Below, one piece after another: positions 38,159 to 47,210 of a DNA stretch of 64,000 nucleotides. The DNA lies in NCBI GenBank assembly GCA_965218865.1, contig CBDCME010000081.1:62001-126000 (forward strand), written 5' to 3'. The stretch is from CBDCME01 sp965218865 (GTDB lineage: Bacteria; Pseudomonadota; Alphaproteobacteria; JAAXGF01). Position 1 is the stretch's first letter, and each line of letters opens with the position of its first letter. The notes beneath the pieces were generated by a model. It did no database searches. It was not told the DNA's origin and saw only the letters and a program-made list of their open reading frames with translations. Position numbers and translations under genes: made by a program.

Positions 38159-38944
38159 GCGGTGGCCCCTCCTCTCCAGTTCCTTGTCGAGGTCGTCGAG
38201 CACGAGGTTGCTCAAGAGGGGCGAAAGCGGGCTACCTTGCGGTGTCCCCTCTTCCACCGGACGGACCAACCCGTCTTCCATCACCCCAGCATTGAGAAAC
38301 ACCCGGATGAGCTTGAGCACCCGTTTATCGGATATCCGTGCGGCGACGCGCGCCATCAGTCTGTCGTGATTGACCCGGTCGAAAAACTTTTCGAGATCGA
38401 GGTCAACAACAATGCTGTAACCCTCCGCAACATAGCGTTGCGCCTGGGCCACCGCCTGGTGAGCGGAGCGTCCCGGTCGGAAGCCGTAACTGTACTCGGA
38501 AAACGTCCGACCCCAGCGCACTTGGAGAACCTGCAGCAAGGTTTGCTGGATCAGTCTGTCGACGACGCAAGGCACGCCGAGTTTTCTGACCCCGCCGTCC
38601 GGTTTGGGGATTTCAACCCGTTTAACCGACTGCGGCTGGTAGGTCCCTTCGAGCAATTGAGACCGAATGACTGGCCAATGCTCACGCAGGTAGTCCCTGG
38701 CGTCTTCGATGGTCATCCCATCCACGCCGGGACCGCCCTTGTTCCTTTTAACGCGTTGCCACGCTGTTTCGAGATTCTCTCGTGCGTACACCTCCTCCAT
38801 TGATTGTCTTGTTGAAGCCGGGTTTTCGGGTTCCGTCGCCGCCACAAGTGGTTTGGCCCCTCGGTCCCCGGTGGTTGGGGCTTCACCCCGCTCCCTCGGT
38901 TCCAGGGCCAGTGAGTACTGGGTCTTCTGCCGCTTTCCACTCAT
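38159..38944 (-). pseudogene. ltrA: Group II intron reverse transcriptase, N-terminal part
   Basis: Start ATG 38944 (MSGKRQKTQYSLAL). Reverse transcriptase blocks 0-4: RVKRNKGGPGVDGMTIEDA, RVEIPKPDGGVRKLGVPC, VDRLIQQTLLQVLQ, EYSYGFRPGRSAHQAV, VVDLDLEKFFDRVNHDRLM, EEGTPQGSPLSPLLSNLVLD. It breaks off at ERRGHR where ISAs1 entered; the catalytic YADD is on the other side. Confidence 0.9.
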
Positions 38945-39427
38945 GAGTTGCCGGTCCTACTTCCCAATCCCAATCGTTCGGGCCTTCGGCCATCGTTTCC
39001 GGCTCGGCCTATCCGCTGCTCCGCCTTTCGGCCTTGGAGTGCCTCAATAGCCTTGCCGACAGCTTGGCCTACTATGCCCTCTGCTGACTCCTGCGCCGCG
39101 ATCAGGTCGCCTTGCGGCTTCCTCAGTCCCGAACCGGGACAGCGGCACAGGCCTCCCCAGGTAAGTCCGGTCGCCTTCCCCGCCGCCCTGCCGGATCTAC
39201 AGCCTTGGCCCTTGATGGATCTGGACTTCGCGATTAGTCGCCCGCTCGTCCGACCAAGGATGCCTCTTATCCGGTTTCTGTTCGTCAGGTCGCGGTTTTG
39301 CTCCACACTTCCTTCAGACGCCGCCTCGCGGCAACGCCCTTGTGCTTCGCTAATCCTTCACCTCCATCAGGTTGGATAGAAGACTTTCACTCCCAAGCTT
39401 CCGAACATGCTGGGCACACGCCTAATA

Positions 39428-40589
39428 CCAACCGCCCCAGAGTTTGACTCGCGCAAAGGTTTACACGCTAGGTTTTGTGTGATTCAAGGTTGTTGGCAAC
39501 AAGGGAGTGTGTTCAATGCCAACGATTCCTTTGCGAAACGACTTTGATGCTGAAAGAGTCCGTGTTCTTGCGGCACGGAGCGATGATGGGAACCAGGCGC
39601 GACGGCTTTTGTCGATGGCGGCCATCTACGATGGGATGGATCGAGCGTGCGCGGCGGGTATTGGCGGCATGGATCGGCAGACGTTGCGGGACTGGGTTCA
39701 CCGGTTCAACGCGGGAGGTCCGGCCGGTCTGATCGACCGCAAGCCGAACGGGGCGTTGCGTCGGTTGACGCCGTCGCAAATGGCGGCGCTTTCGCGGGCT
39801 ATCGAGGCCGGTCCCGATCCCGAACGGGATGGGGTCGTGCGCTGGCGCTGCATCGATCTCAAGCAACTGATCCGAACGCGCTTCGGCGTGGACTATCACG
39901 AGCGGAGCGTCGGCAAGCTGCTGGCCGCGCTCGGGTTCTCGCATATTTCCGCGCGCCCGCGCCACGTCGGCCAGGATGCGCGGGCACAGGAGGAATTTAA
40001 AAAAATTTTCCCGAACACTTGGCGAAAATCGTAGCGGCACAGCCACCGGACACGCCCATCGAGGTTTGGTTTCAAGATGAAATGCGCGTCGGCCAGAAGA
40101 ACAGCCTGGTGCGCCAGTGGGCCCCAAAGGGATCGCGCCCGCGCCAGGTCAAGGACCTACGGACCTCTTCGGCGTATCTCTTCGGCGCCATCTGCCCCGA
40201 GCGCGGTGAGGGCGCGGCGCTGGTCATGCCGCGCGCCAATACTGAAGCCATGGACCTGCATCTCGAGGAAATCAGCCGGGCCGTTGCCCCAAACGCCCAT
40301 GCCGTCGTGCTGCTCGACCAAGCCGCATGGCACACCACTGCCAAACTCGGCATCCCGGAGAACATCTCCCTCGTGCCTTTGCCACCCAAGTCCCCGGAGC
40401 TCAATCCCGCCGAAAATGTCGGGCAATACCTCCGCCAGAACTGGCTCTCCAATCGTGTCTGCGACTCCTATGAAGCCATCGTCGAGGCCTCTTGCCAAGC
40501 CTGGAACAACCTGACCGACCAACCTTGGAAGATCATGTCCATCGGCCTCAGAGCGTGGGCTCGCACAAGTCAATGTTAAGGGCGGTTGG
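39428..40589 (+). mobile_element. IS630-family element, copy C
   Basis: 1162 bp, flanking TA at 39426-39427 and 40590-40591. The left end reads CCAACCGCCCCAGAG, with one T-to-C change versus other copies. It lies 7 bp beyond the 5' end of the group II intron and 9 bp from IS5-2, so three mobile elements are directly abutting. Confidence 0.95.
39516..40579 (+). pseudogene. IS630 transposase, copy C, frameshifted and with a motif substitution
   Basis: Start ATG 39516. The A run is seven long and the terminal G is absent, one base shorter than in copy E, so the first frame ends after EEFKKIFPNTWRKS and the DDE half is out of frame in the opposite sense to copies A, B and D. The third motif reads NPAENVGQY instead of NPAENVWQY. 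Likely inactive. Confidence 0.88.
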
Positions 40590-40598
40590 TATTACTTG

Positions 40599-42164
40599 GT
40601 CGTCCATGAAGAACCCTGATTTCAAGCTGAAGCGGCGATTGGGTTTGCGGTGGGGTGCGAGATGTCGCTGAGGAGCGCGGCCAGGATTTGGACAAACAAA
40701 CGCCTCAGCCATTTGAGGACAAGGCGGTAGTTGTAGCCGGCGCCGGCGAGGATGGCGTTGATCTTGTCGCCGTCGCGGCCTTTGAGGAAGTTGCGCCCCA
40801 GCCTGCCATCGCTCTTGAGATGTCCGATCACGGCCTCGACGGCGGAGCGCCGCCTGAGCTCCTTCTTGATCGTCGGCGTGATGCCGCGTTTCTGGCCTGA
40901 TCTAAAGACGCGGTGTTTGTTGGGGTAATCGTGGCCCTGGTATCCCTTGTCGACATAGATGCGCTCGGCCGATATCCCCGTCCAGCGTTCCATCTCTTCG
41001 ATCACCTGCCTCAAGGTGTGGCCATCATAGGGATTGCCGTGGAAGGCCTTGACGTGGGCGACGAACTGGCCGCCGGGGGGGCGGGAATTGGTCGCCGCCA
41101 CGGAGACCTTGCAGCCGAACTCGTACGGCTTGTGCTCCTTCCCTTTGCCGATGCATTCGACCTCGGGCGCGTGGAGCGAATAGACCTTGGGCAAGGGGTC
41201 GCGCCGCTTCTGGGTCGACACCCGCTCGGCCAGCCACAAGGGGCGGCGGAAGGTATCCCGTAGGCTCTCCTCCTGGGCCGTCTTGCGGCGGATGTCGCGG
41301 ACGGTGCGCCCGAGATAGGTCTTGAGCTTGCGCAGGGCCTTGTTGGCCCGCTTGTGCTGTTTGGCATGGCGGTAGCGGCCTTGCATGATCAACGCCCTCT
41401 TGCCCAGGCGGGTATAGGACTGACGCAGGGCAATGCCGTGCTCCCGTGCCAGTCGCACCAGCCGCTCGCGGGCTCGTTGCATCAGTTTGGCGTCGGTCGG
41501 AAAGGCAATCGCCTTCTCTTGTACGGTGGTGTCCACCGTCACCCGCTCGAGGTCCTTCTCCCGCAGCGCCCCCACCCGGTGGGCCACGGCCAGGCTCTCC
41601 TGGAATACCTTCTCCAAACCTTCCGGCCCGATCCGGTCCCGCCACCGGGTCATCGACGAGCGCTCCATGGGTAGCTCATGCTGAAAGTACTCTTCGCCGC
41701 AGAAGCACTGGAAGTATGGGTCGTAGACCCAGCGCTCGCAGACCTCCTCATCCGAGAGATCGAACATATGCTTGAGGATGTGCAGCCCAACCATCAACCG
41801 CGTCGGGACCCCCGGCCGACCCTCCTCCGAATACAAGGCTTCATAGGTCTCGTCGAAGAAAGTCCACGCGATCCGGCCCCCCAACACCACCAACTCGTGG
41901 CGCAGGTTGATGATGTTTTCGAACCGCGAGCGGAACAGGTCCTCTATTCCCGATGACACCTTGCGCGATGGCTTCATCACAGTTCTCCAATCCCAATCGA
42001 CGGGAGCAGAGAATCACGTTCCGCAACGGAAGGGAATCCCCAAAATCAATTATTTCAAATCACAAGCTTTTCAGGCCCAAAACCCGTTTTCTTGCAAATC
42101 CGATTACTTCGCCAAACCGAAAGAGCTACCAACATCAGCCGCTTACACGTTCTTCACGGGCGAC
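40599..42164 (-). mobile_element. IS5-family element (IS1478-like), copy 2
   Basis: 1566 bp, identical to copy 1 except for a few substitutions (for example CCATGAAG at the left end). The flanks do not form a target duplication (left TTACTTG, right TCTTTAA), in contrast to copies 1 and 3, so one flank was replaced by deletion or recombination. Confidence 0.93.
40622..41977 (-). CDS. IS5-family transposase, copy 2
   Basis: Intact, about 451 residues, start ATG 41977. Same DDE residues as copy 1; differences include KGKEHKP (KGKAHKP in copy 1) and TNSRPPGG (TNFRPPGG). Confidence 0.93.
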   Translation of the reverse strand: MKPSRKVSSGIEDLFRSRFENIINLRHELVVLGGRIAWTFFDETYEALYSEEGRPGVPTRLMVGLHILKHMFDLSDEEVCERWVYDPYFQCFCGEEYFQHELPMERSSMTRWRDRIGPEGLEKVFQESLAVAHRVGALREKDLERVTVDTTVQEKAIAFPTDAKLMQRARERLVRLAREHGIALRQSYTRLGKRALIMQGRYRHAKQHKRANKALRKLKTYLGRTVRDIRRKTAQEESLRDTFRRPLWLAERVSTQKRRDPLPKVYSLHAPEVECIGKGKEHKPYEFGCKVSVAATNSRPPGGQFVAHVKAFHGNPYDGHTLRQVIEEMERWTGISAERIYVDKGYQGHDYPNKHRVFRSGQKRGITPTIKKELRRRSAVEAVIGHLKSDGRLGRNFLKGRDGDKINAILAGAGYNYRLVLKWLRRLFVQILAALLSDISHPTANPIAASA

Positions 42165-42528
42165 TCTTTAACGCGATCAACGTTGTTTATAACTGTTACG
42201 GTAGCGGCTGGGGCGTCGATAGCTTGCTGGCGCGGGCGGGCAGTCCGACGTTGGCATGGCCGGTGACCCTTATCCAGCATTTTGTTGAGGTCATTACGGA
42301 AATCGACGGGACCGTCCTCGCACGAGAGCATCGCTGAATTTCAAAGGGTTTCCGACCCAAGCCATCCCTCATTCCCAGGCCGCGAAGACGACCGCGACCA
42401 GGCACGTGGCAGCCAAGCCATCCCACCGCCGCATGCCGAATAGCTTGACCGCGCGCTGTGCCTCCTAAAAACGTCGCCGGCGCCAGAAACCTTGCCTTTT
42501 TGGACTGAGACTGGTTACCGTCCTCGGC
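42165..42528. other. Non-coding stretch between IS5-2 and an integrase-core gene
   Basis: 364 bp with no frame I can assign. It probably contains the 5' flank of the integrase-core element and debris of an earlier gene. Confidence 0.35.
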
Positions 42529-43440
42529 ATGTACGCAACCGGCTTTTATCTCCTCCTTTCAGCACTCCACGATAGCTTCCGCGGGCGCGCCGTCCTCCAG
42601 CTTGAGCTCATTGCTCTTCGGCATCAGCTCGCCACGATGAAGAGAACCTCGCGGCGGCCTTCCCTGCGGCCCACGGATCGCTTGCTCTGGGTGCTTTTAT
42701 CTCGGATTTTGCCGAATTGGCGTGAAATGCTGGTGATCGTGAAGCCCGAAACCGTCATTGGCTGGCATCGAAAAGGCTTCCGACTGTACTGGACGTGGAA
42801 GTCGCGGCGGCGCAGAGGTGGACGTCCACCGATCTCAGGCGATGTCCGGGCTCTCATAAACCGAATGAGCCGCGAAAACCCGCTGTGGGGTGCTCCTCGG
42901 ATCCACGGCGAACTCCTGAAGCTCGGCATTGAGGTCTCCGAGGCGACCGTGTCCAAGTATCTGGCACGGCTTCCGAAGCCGCCGTCACAGACGTGGCGGA
43001 CATTTCTGGGGAACCATGCGAAGGCTCTCGCGTCCATCGATTTCTTTGTCTTGCCGACCGCCACGTTCCGGCTTCTCATGGTCTTCACCGTTCTCCAACA
43101 TGAACGCAGGCAGATCGTCCACTTCGGCGTGACAGCAAACCCAACTACGGCATGGGTGGCGCAGCAGATCACAGAAGCATTCCCATGGGATAGTGCGCCG
43201 CGGTATGTGATCCGCGACCGGGACAGTGTCTACAGTGCGCTGGTCCGCGCCAGGATCAAGGCGATGGGGATTAAGGAAGTCGTGACGGCACCCCCCCGGT
43301 CGCCGTGGCAGAACCCCTTCGTCGAAAGGATGATCGGCACGATTAGGCGGGAATGCCTCGACCATCTGATCGTCATCGACGCGCGGCACCTGCGGCGCAT
43401 TCTCGCATCGTACTTCGAGTACTACCACCACTCTCGCACT
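42529..43440 (+). pseudogene. Integrase-core (rve) transposase, 5' part, interrupted by IS256-2 and IS30
   Basis: Start ATG 42529 (MYATGFYLLLSALHD). HTH-like N-terminus (LQLELIALRHQLATMKR, WHRKGFRLYWTWKSRRRRGG) and an rve catalytic core with D in ASIDFFVLPT, D in VIRDRDSVYS and E in FVERMIGTIRRECLDH. It is cut after YYHHSRT by IS256-2. The next codons (HLSLGKG) lie at 44903-44925, where IS30 cuts it again, and the last 33 codons are at 45969-46067. The family is that of integrase-core proteins of about 340 residues, IS3/IS481-like; no terminal repeats were identified. Confidence 0.82.
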
Positions 43441-44902
43441 GGCAATGTCCCGGCTGATGTTGAAAAAGTGAGGTAGGCGTCATTCGCCTGGAACCGTTAG
43501 GCTCTGGGTGTTGAATCCATCAAGGAGAACGACGCCATGACCAAGACTACACGGAACAGCCGCCTTTCGAAACTGTTGGAGATCCCGCTTCCGCTGTTGC
43601 CGCCGGCCTTGCCGGAGGCTTTTGATGATCTGCGCATGAGCGTGGATCGCTTTTGCCTGTTGGCCGGGGTGGAGACCCTGGGCGAGATGCTGGACGAGGA
43701 TAGCGAGGTGCTCTGCGGAGCGCGCCACGCCCGCACGGCCGAGCGGCAGGGCCATCGCTGGGGGACAACCCAGAGCGAGATTGCCTATCACGGGGGCAAG
43801 GTGAAGCTGACGCGCCCGCGGGTGCGCGATCTTGCGGGCAAGGAGATGAGCTTGCCGAGCTGGGAGTTGCTCTCGGACCCGGCGCTTTTGCAGTCCTGGG
43901 CGATGAACATCATGCTGCTTACGGTTTCGACCCGCAAGTACGCGCGCGCCGTGCGCCTGCCCGGCGAGGCCAGCGGCGACTTGCCGGCACGCGCGGGCGA
44001 TGCGACCTCGAAGTCCGCGGTCTCGCGGCGCTTCGTGGCCATGACGCGCAAGAAGCTGAAGGCCTTCCTGGCCAGCGACCTTTCGGATCTCGATCTCCTG
44101 GTCATCCAGATCGACGGGCTGCACGTCGGCGATCACGTGTTGCTGGCAGCTATTGGCATCGACGGCGCGGGCGAGAAGCATGTTCTAGGCCTGGCCGAAG
44201 GTGCCACGGAGAATGCCGCCACGGTGCAGGCGCTGCTCGACAACCTGACCGCCCGCGGCCTCGACCCGGAAGTGCCCCGGCTCTTCATCGTCGACGGCGC
44301 CAAGGCGCTCTCCAAGGCGATCAAGCGGACCTTCGGGCCGGTGGCCGCCCTCCAGCGCTGCCAGGTCCACAAGGGCCGCAACATCATCGAGCGCCTCGAC
44401 GAAAGCCTTCATGCCGGCGTCAAGAAGGCGCTCAGGCAAGCCTGGGACCAAGACGATGCCGAGAAAGCCGAACGCCTCATGAAGAACCTGGCGCGCCGCC
44501 TGGAGACCGAGGCCCCCGGCGTTTCGGCTTCCATCCTGGAGGGCCTGGATGAGATCCTCACCGTGATCCGCTTGGGCCTGCCGCCCAAGCTCAGGCGCTC
44601 CTTGGCCTGCACCAACGCCATCGAGAATGCCTTGGGAACGGTCAGGATGGTGCAGCACAATGTCAAGCGCTGGCGCAACGCCGAGATGGCCTTGCGATGG
44701 ACCGCCGCCGGCCTCCTGGAAGCCCAAAAGACCTCCGTCGCCTCAAGGCCTACCGGCAACTCCCCATCCTCAGAGCTGCCCTCGAGGATCACGTGAAAAA
44801 GGCAAAAGCGAAAAGCGCCATTGAAACCATCAAAGAGGCCGCCTAGCCTCGAAGCCCAACCATGCCTGCCTCGCCTTTTTCAACAGAGCATGGGACATCG
44901 CC
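43441..44902 (+). mobile_element. IS256-family element, copy 2
   Basis: 1462 bp, inserted in the integrase-core gene. The flanks share TCGCACT (left CTCGCACT, right GTCGCACT), an imperfect 8-bp target duplication. Removal restores SRTHLSLGK. Confidence 0.95.
43537..44796 (+). CDS. IS256-family transposase, copy 2
   Basis: 419 residues, same length and same C-terminal frameshift as copies 1 and 3; residue after EAPG is V. Catalytic motifs intact (VIQIDGLHVG, FIVDGAKALS, NAIENALGTV). Confidence 0.93.
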   Translation: MTKTTRNSRLSKLLEIPLPLLPPALPEAFDDLRMSVDRFCLLAGVETLGEMLDEDSEVLCGARHARTAERQGHRWGTTQSEIAYHGGKVKLTRPRVRDLAGKEMSLPSWELLSDPALLQSWAMNIMLLTVSTRKYARAVRLPGEASGDLPARAGDATSKSAVSRRFVAMTRKKLKAFLASDLSDLDLLVIQIDGLHVGDHVLLAAIGIDGAGEKHVLGLAEGATENAATVQALLDNLTARGLDPEVPRLFIVDGAKALSKAIKRTFGPVAALQRCQVHKGRNIIERLDESLHAGVKKALRQAWDQDDAEKAERLMKNLARRLETEAPGVSASILEGLDEILTVIRLGLPPKLRRSLACTNAIENALGTVRMVQHNVKRWRNAEMALRWTAAGLLEAQKTSVASRPTGNSPSSELPSRIT

Positions 44903-44934
44903 GTCGCACTCACTTGTCCCTGGGTAAGGGCAGG

Positions 44935-45968
44935 CTGGATTCACATCTCAAGTGCAACACCGAGGTTTATGAGGAAGGCCTCGGCGGGAGTTTTGAAACC
45001 GAGGCATTTTCTGGGTGTGGAATTGAGGCACCAGGTGAGGTCGTCGACGTCACGGGGTGTGTAGTCGGTGATGTTGGTTTTGCGGGGCATATCTCGTCGG
45101 AGTAAGCCGTTGGTGTTCTCGATGGTGCCGCGCTGCCATGGCGAGTGGGGATCGCAGAAATAGGCGTGTAAACCGAGTTGGTTCTCCAGTTCGCGATGGC
45201 CGGCGAATTCGGAGCCGTTGTCGAAAGTGATGGTCTGGCGGGCGCGGTCGGGAAGGCAGCCGAGGCTCGCCTGCACGGCCTCGCGGGTTTCCCGCGCGGT
45301 TTTGCTTTCCAAACAAGCAGTGAGCGTGAAACGAGTCATGCGTTCACACAGGGTCAGCAGGTTGGCCCGCTGGGTGCGGAACTGCATCAGGTCTCCTTCC
45401 CAATGCCCGAATTCTTCGCGCGAGGCCACGGTTTCCGGGCGTTGCGCGATCGGACGGCGGTTGGGGATCGGTTCCCGGCGGCGCTTGAAATAGCGCCGTC
45501 CCTGCCCCCGGGTTTAACCCGGGGCAAGAAACGATACAGCCTTTCCGGGCGCACCTTGGTCCGGTAGATGAAGCGGTAGATTGTCTCGGGGCTCACGGTG
45601 TGCTCTGATCCGTCGAGCTTGAGCCTGCCGGCAATCTGCTCCGGCGACCATCCCTTGAGCGAAGTCGGTCGCGGACCCAGTCGCCGAGCCGGCTCAGGCG
45701 CTCGATCCGCGATACCCTCCGACACCGCGATAGGGCGATACGTTCCGCCGATGCTGCCTTGTAGCCGCCCTTGGGCAGCGAATTCCGCTTCAACTCACGC
45801 CAAATGGTGGTCGGGTGCCGGCCCATCAGGCGAGCAATTTCGCGACGAGATTTACCGGCTTCATGAAGCCAGTAAATCTCAATTCGATCGTCAAATACGA
45901 GCTGATCATATTGTGTTCCCATAGCAACTCCAGATCATACCGGTGTTGCACTTGGTTTGTGAGTTTAG
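44935..45968 (-). mobile_element. IS30-family element, degraded
   Basis: About 1.03 kb. Inverted repeats AAGTGCAACACCG at 44950-44962 and in reverse at 45941-45953; weaker similarity extends 15 bp further outward on both sides, giving ends near 44935 and 45968. It sits inside the 3' part of the integrase-core gene. Confidence 0.85.
44941..45922 (-). pseudogene. IS30-family transposase with two frameshifts
   Basis: Start ATG 45922 (MGTQYDQLVFDDRIEIYWLH). The HTH segment (GKSRREIARLMGRHPTTIWR) runs to about 45700, where the reading moves to another frame (SLKGWSPEQIAGRLKLDGSE, VSPETIYRFIYRTKVRPERL), and near 45460 to a third (REEFGHWEGDLMQFR, TFDNGSEFAGHRELE, RGTIENTNGLLRRDM, LNSTPRKCLGFKTPAEAF). 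All DDE residues are readable, so the damage is limited to the two frame changes. Confidence 0.88.
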
Positions 45969-46067
45969 GCAGTCCCGTCCCCCGAAGAGAGCACCAAAGC
46001 AGGTGAGGTCATCTCCCTTCCGCAGGTTGGCGGACTCCATCATCGTTACGAGCGACTGGCTGCCTGA
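45969..46067 (+). pseudogene. 3' end of the integrase-core transposase gene
   Basis: Reads AVPSPEESTKAGEVISLPQV and GGLHHRYERLAA to TGA at 46065-46067, the conserved C-terminus of the integrase-core family, on the far side of IS30 from the rest of the gene. A few codons at the IS30 junction are unresolved. Confidence 0.7.
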
Positions 46068-46289
46068 ACGTCGACCTGCTCACCACCGCAGACAGCAACC
46101 ACATCGCACCACTGGCGCGTTCCGTCGCTGTGGTTGGAAAGCGCGAATTTGTACGTTCAACTGCAGCAGTGCGGCCAATCAGCGCTAAATCCCTCTATGC
46201 TGCCATCAAATCTACTCGCCACCAGTCTCAGGCGAGGACACAAGATCCGCGTGATCAGCGCCCAGATTGAGTTTCTGGGAGGGACAGGT

Positions 46290-47210
46290 TCATTCGCTCG
46301 AACCTTTTTGAAGACGTCTCGTCTCCAGGAACTGGATATTTCGCCATGCGGCGTCCAGGAAGTCCGGGCTCTCTTCCAAAGCACGGGTCAAATAAATTTG
46401 CGCGCTGGCATAGTCTTCCCGCAGGAGGGCTATATATCCGATATTGTTCAGGGTTTCCGCGATTTCCGAGCGGTTCACGCCGGACATCGCCTCAATGTAT
46501 TTTCCTTGCCAGGCGAGGCTCAACCGCAAGTTCAAACACGTAATCTCGTTGCTAGGGGAAAGTTTCAAGGCGATTAGGAATTCCTGCTCGGCTTCCTCGT
46601 AACGCCCTTGGAGCAACATTGACACGCCAATGTTATTGTAGAAAATAGCTCTATCTCCGTTCGCCGCCAGCGCGTTGTCGTAACACTCTCGTGCTTCGTC
46701 CCATTTCCTATCCGTGTCATAGTACTGTCCGAGTGCGTTCCAGGCGCGCCAAAGAGCGGAATCCTCGCTCACGGCTTGACGGAGGGCTCCATGACCGGTT
46801 TCGCGATCGCCGCTCATGAGAAGGGCGATCCCCTTGCCCTGGAGACTACGCGCACGGAACTCGTCGTCGGTTTCGATGGATCTGAACACATCCACCGCGG
46901 CGCCCGCTTTACCCATCGCGAGCAGGGTCTCGCCGATGCCGAATTTAGCCCTGAGGTTGTTTTTGTCGGCGCTTAAGATTTTCCCATAATAACGGTAAGC
47001 CTCACCAATCCTGCCATCGGCAAACGCTTCTTCCGCTTTCTGGACAAGGCCGGGGACGAATTCTTCAACTGGGGGTGTGAGGTTGAGTCCGTTCGTGTTG
47101 GAGACATTGCCCGTCGTCTCACAACCGGCAAGAACGAACGGCAGAACGGCTCCAACAATCGCGACTCGGCGGAACAAACACAGTCTGTTTGGCGCGTTGT
47201 CAGATTTCAT
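46290..47210 (-). CDS. TPR-repeat lipoprotein of the Tad locus
   Basis: 306 residues. N-terminal lipoprotein signal (VLPFVLAGCETTG, lipobox LAGC) and at least five TPR-like helical pairs (AYRYYGKILSADKNNLRAKF, AWNALGQYYDTDRKWDEARE, IFYNNIGVSMLLQGRYEEAE, TLNNIGYIALLREDYASAQI). TadD-type outer-membrane-associated factor that would help assemble the Flp secretin. Overlaps the next gene upstream by 11 bp, so co-translated. Intact. Confidence 0.85.
   Translation of the reverse strand: MKSDNAPNRLCLFRRVAIVGAVLPFVLAGCETTGNVSNTNGLNLTPPVEEFVPGLVQKAEEAFADGRIGEAYRYYGKILSADKNNLRAKFGIGETLLAMGKAGAAVDVFRSIETDDEFRARSLQGKGIALLMSGDRETGHGALRQAVSEDSALWRAWNALGQYYDTDRKWDEARECYDNALAANGDRAIFYNNIGVSMLLQGRYEEAEQEFLIALKLSPSNEITCLNLRLSLAWQGKYIEAMSGVNRSEIAETLNNIGYIALLREDYASAQIYLTRALEESPDFLDAAWRNIQFLETRRLQKGSSE

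Larger units (their letters stand above)
35388..39419 (-). mobile_element. Bacterial group II intron, interrupted by ISAs1
   Basis: On the minus strand the intron starts at 39419 with GTGTGCCCAGCATG, the consensus 5' end of this group of bacterial introns, and encodes a reverse transcriptase/maturase. After its stop come stem-forming bases like domains V and VI (GTACGTGACCCGTATGCCCG, GGGAGGGGCGGCGCCGCG), ending near CCTATCCCGAT at 35388. Total 4.03 kb, of which 2.09 kb is the ISAs1 insertion and its duplication; intact size would be about 1.94 kb. The exon downstream is the region behind the AsmA gene; the 5' exon is cut 7 bp away by IS630-C. The exact 3' end is by similarity of the tail and uncertain by a few bases. 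Confidence 0.78.

Noticed and set aside
38159..38944. Retron or DGR reverse transcriptase
   Set aside because: The maturase X domain, the GTGTGCCCAGCATG start and the YADD box with flanking blocks identify a group II intron protein; no template repeat or msr/msd pair is seen.
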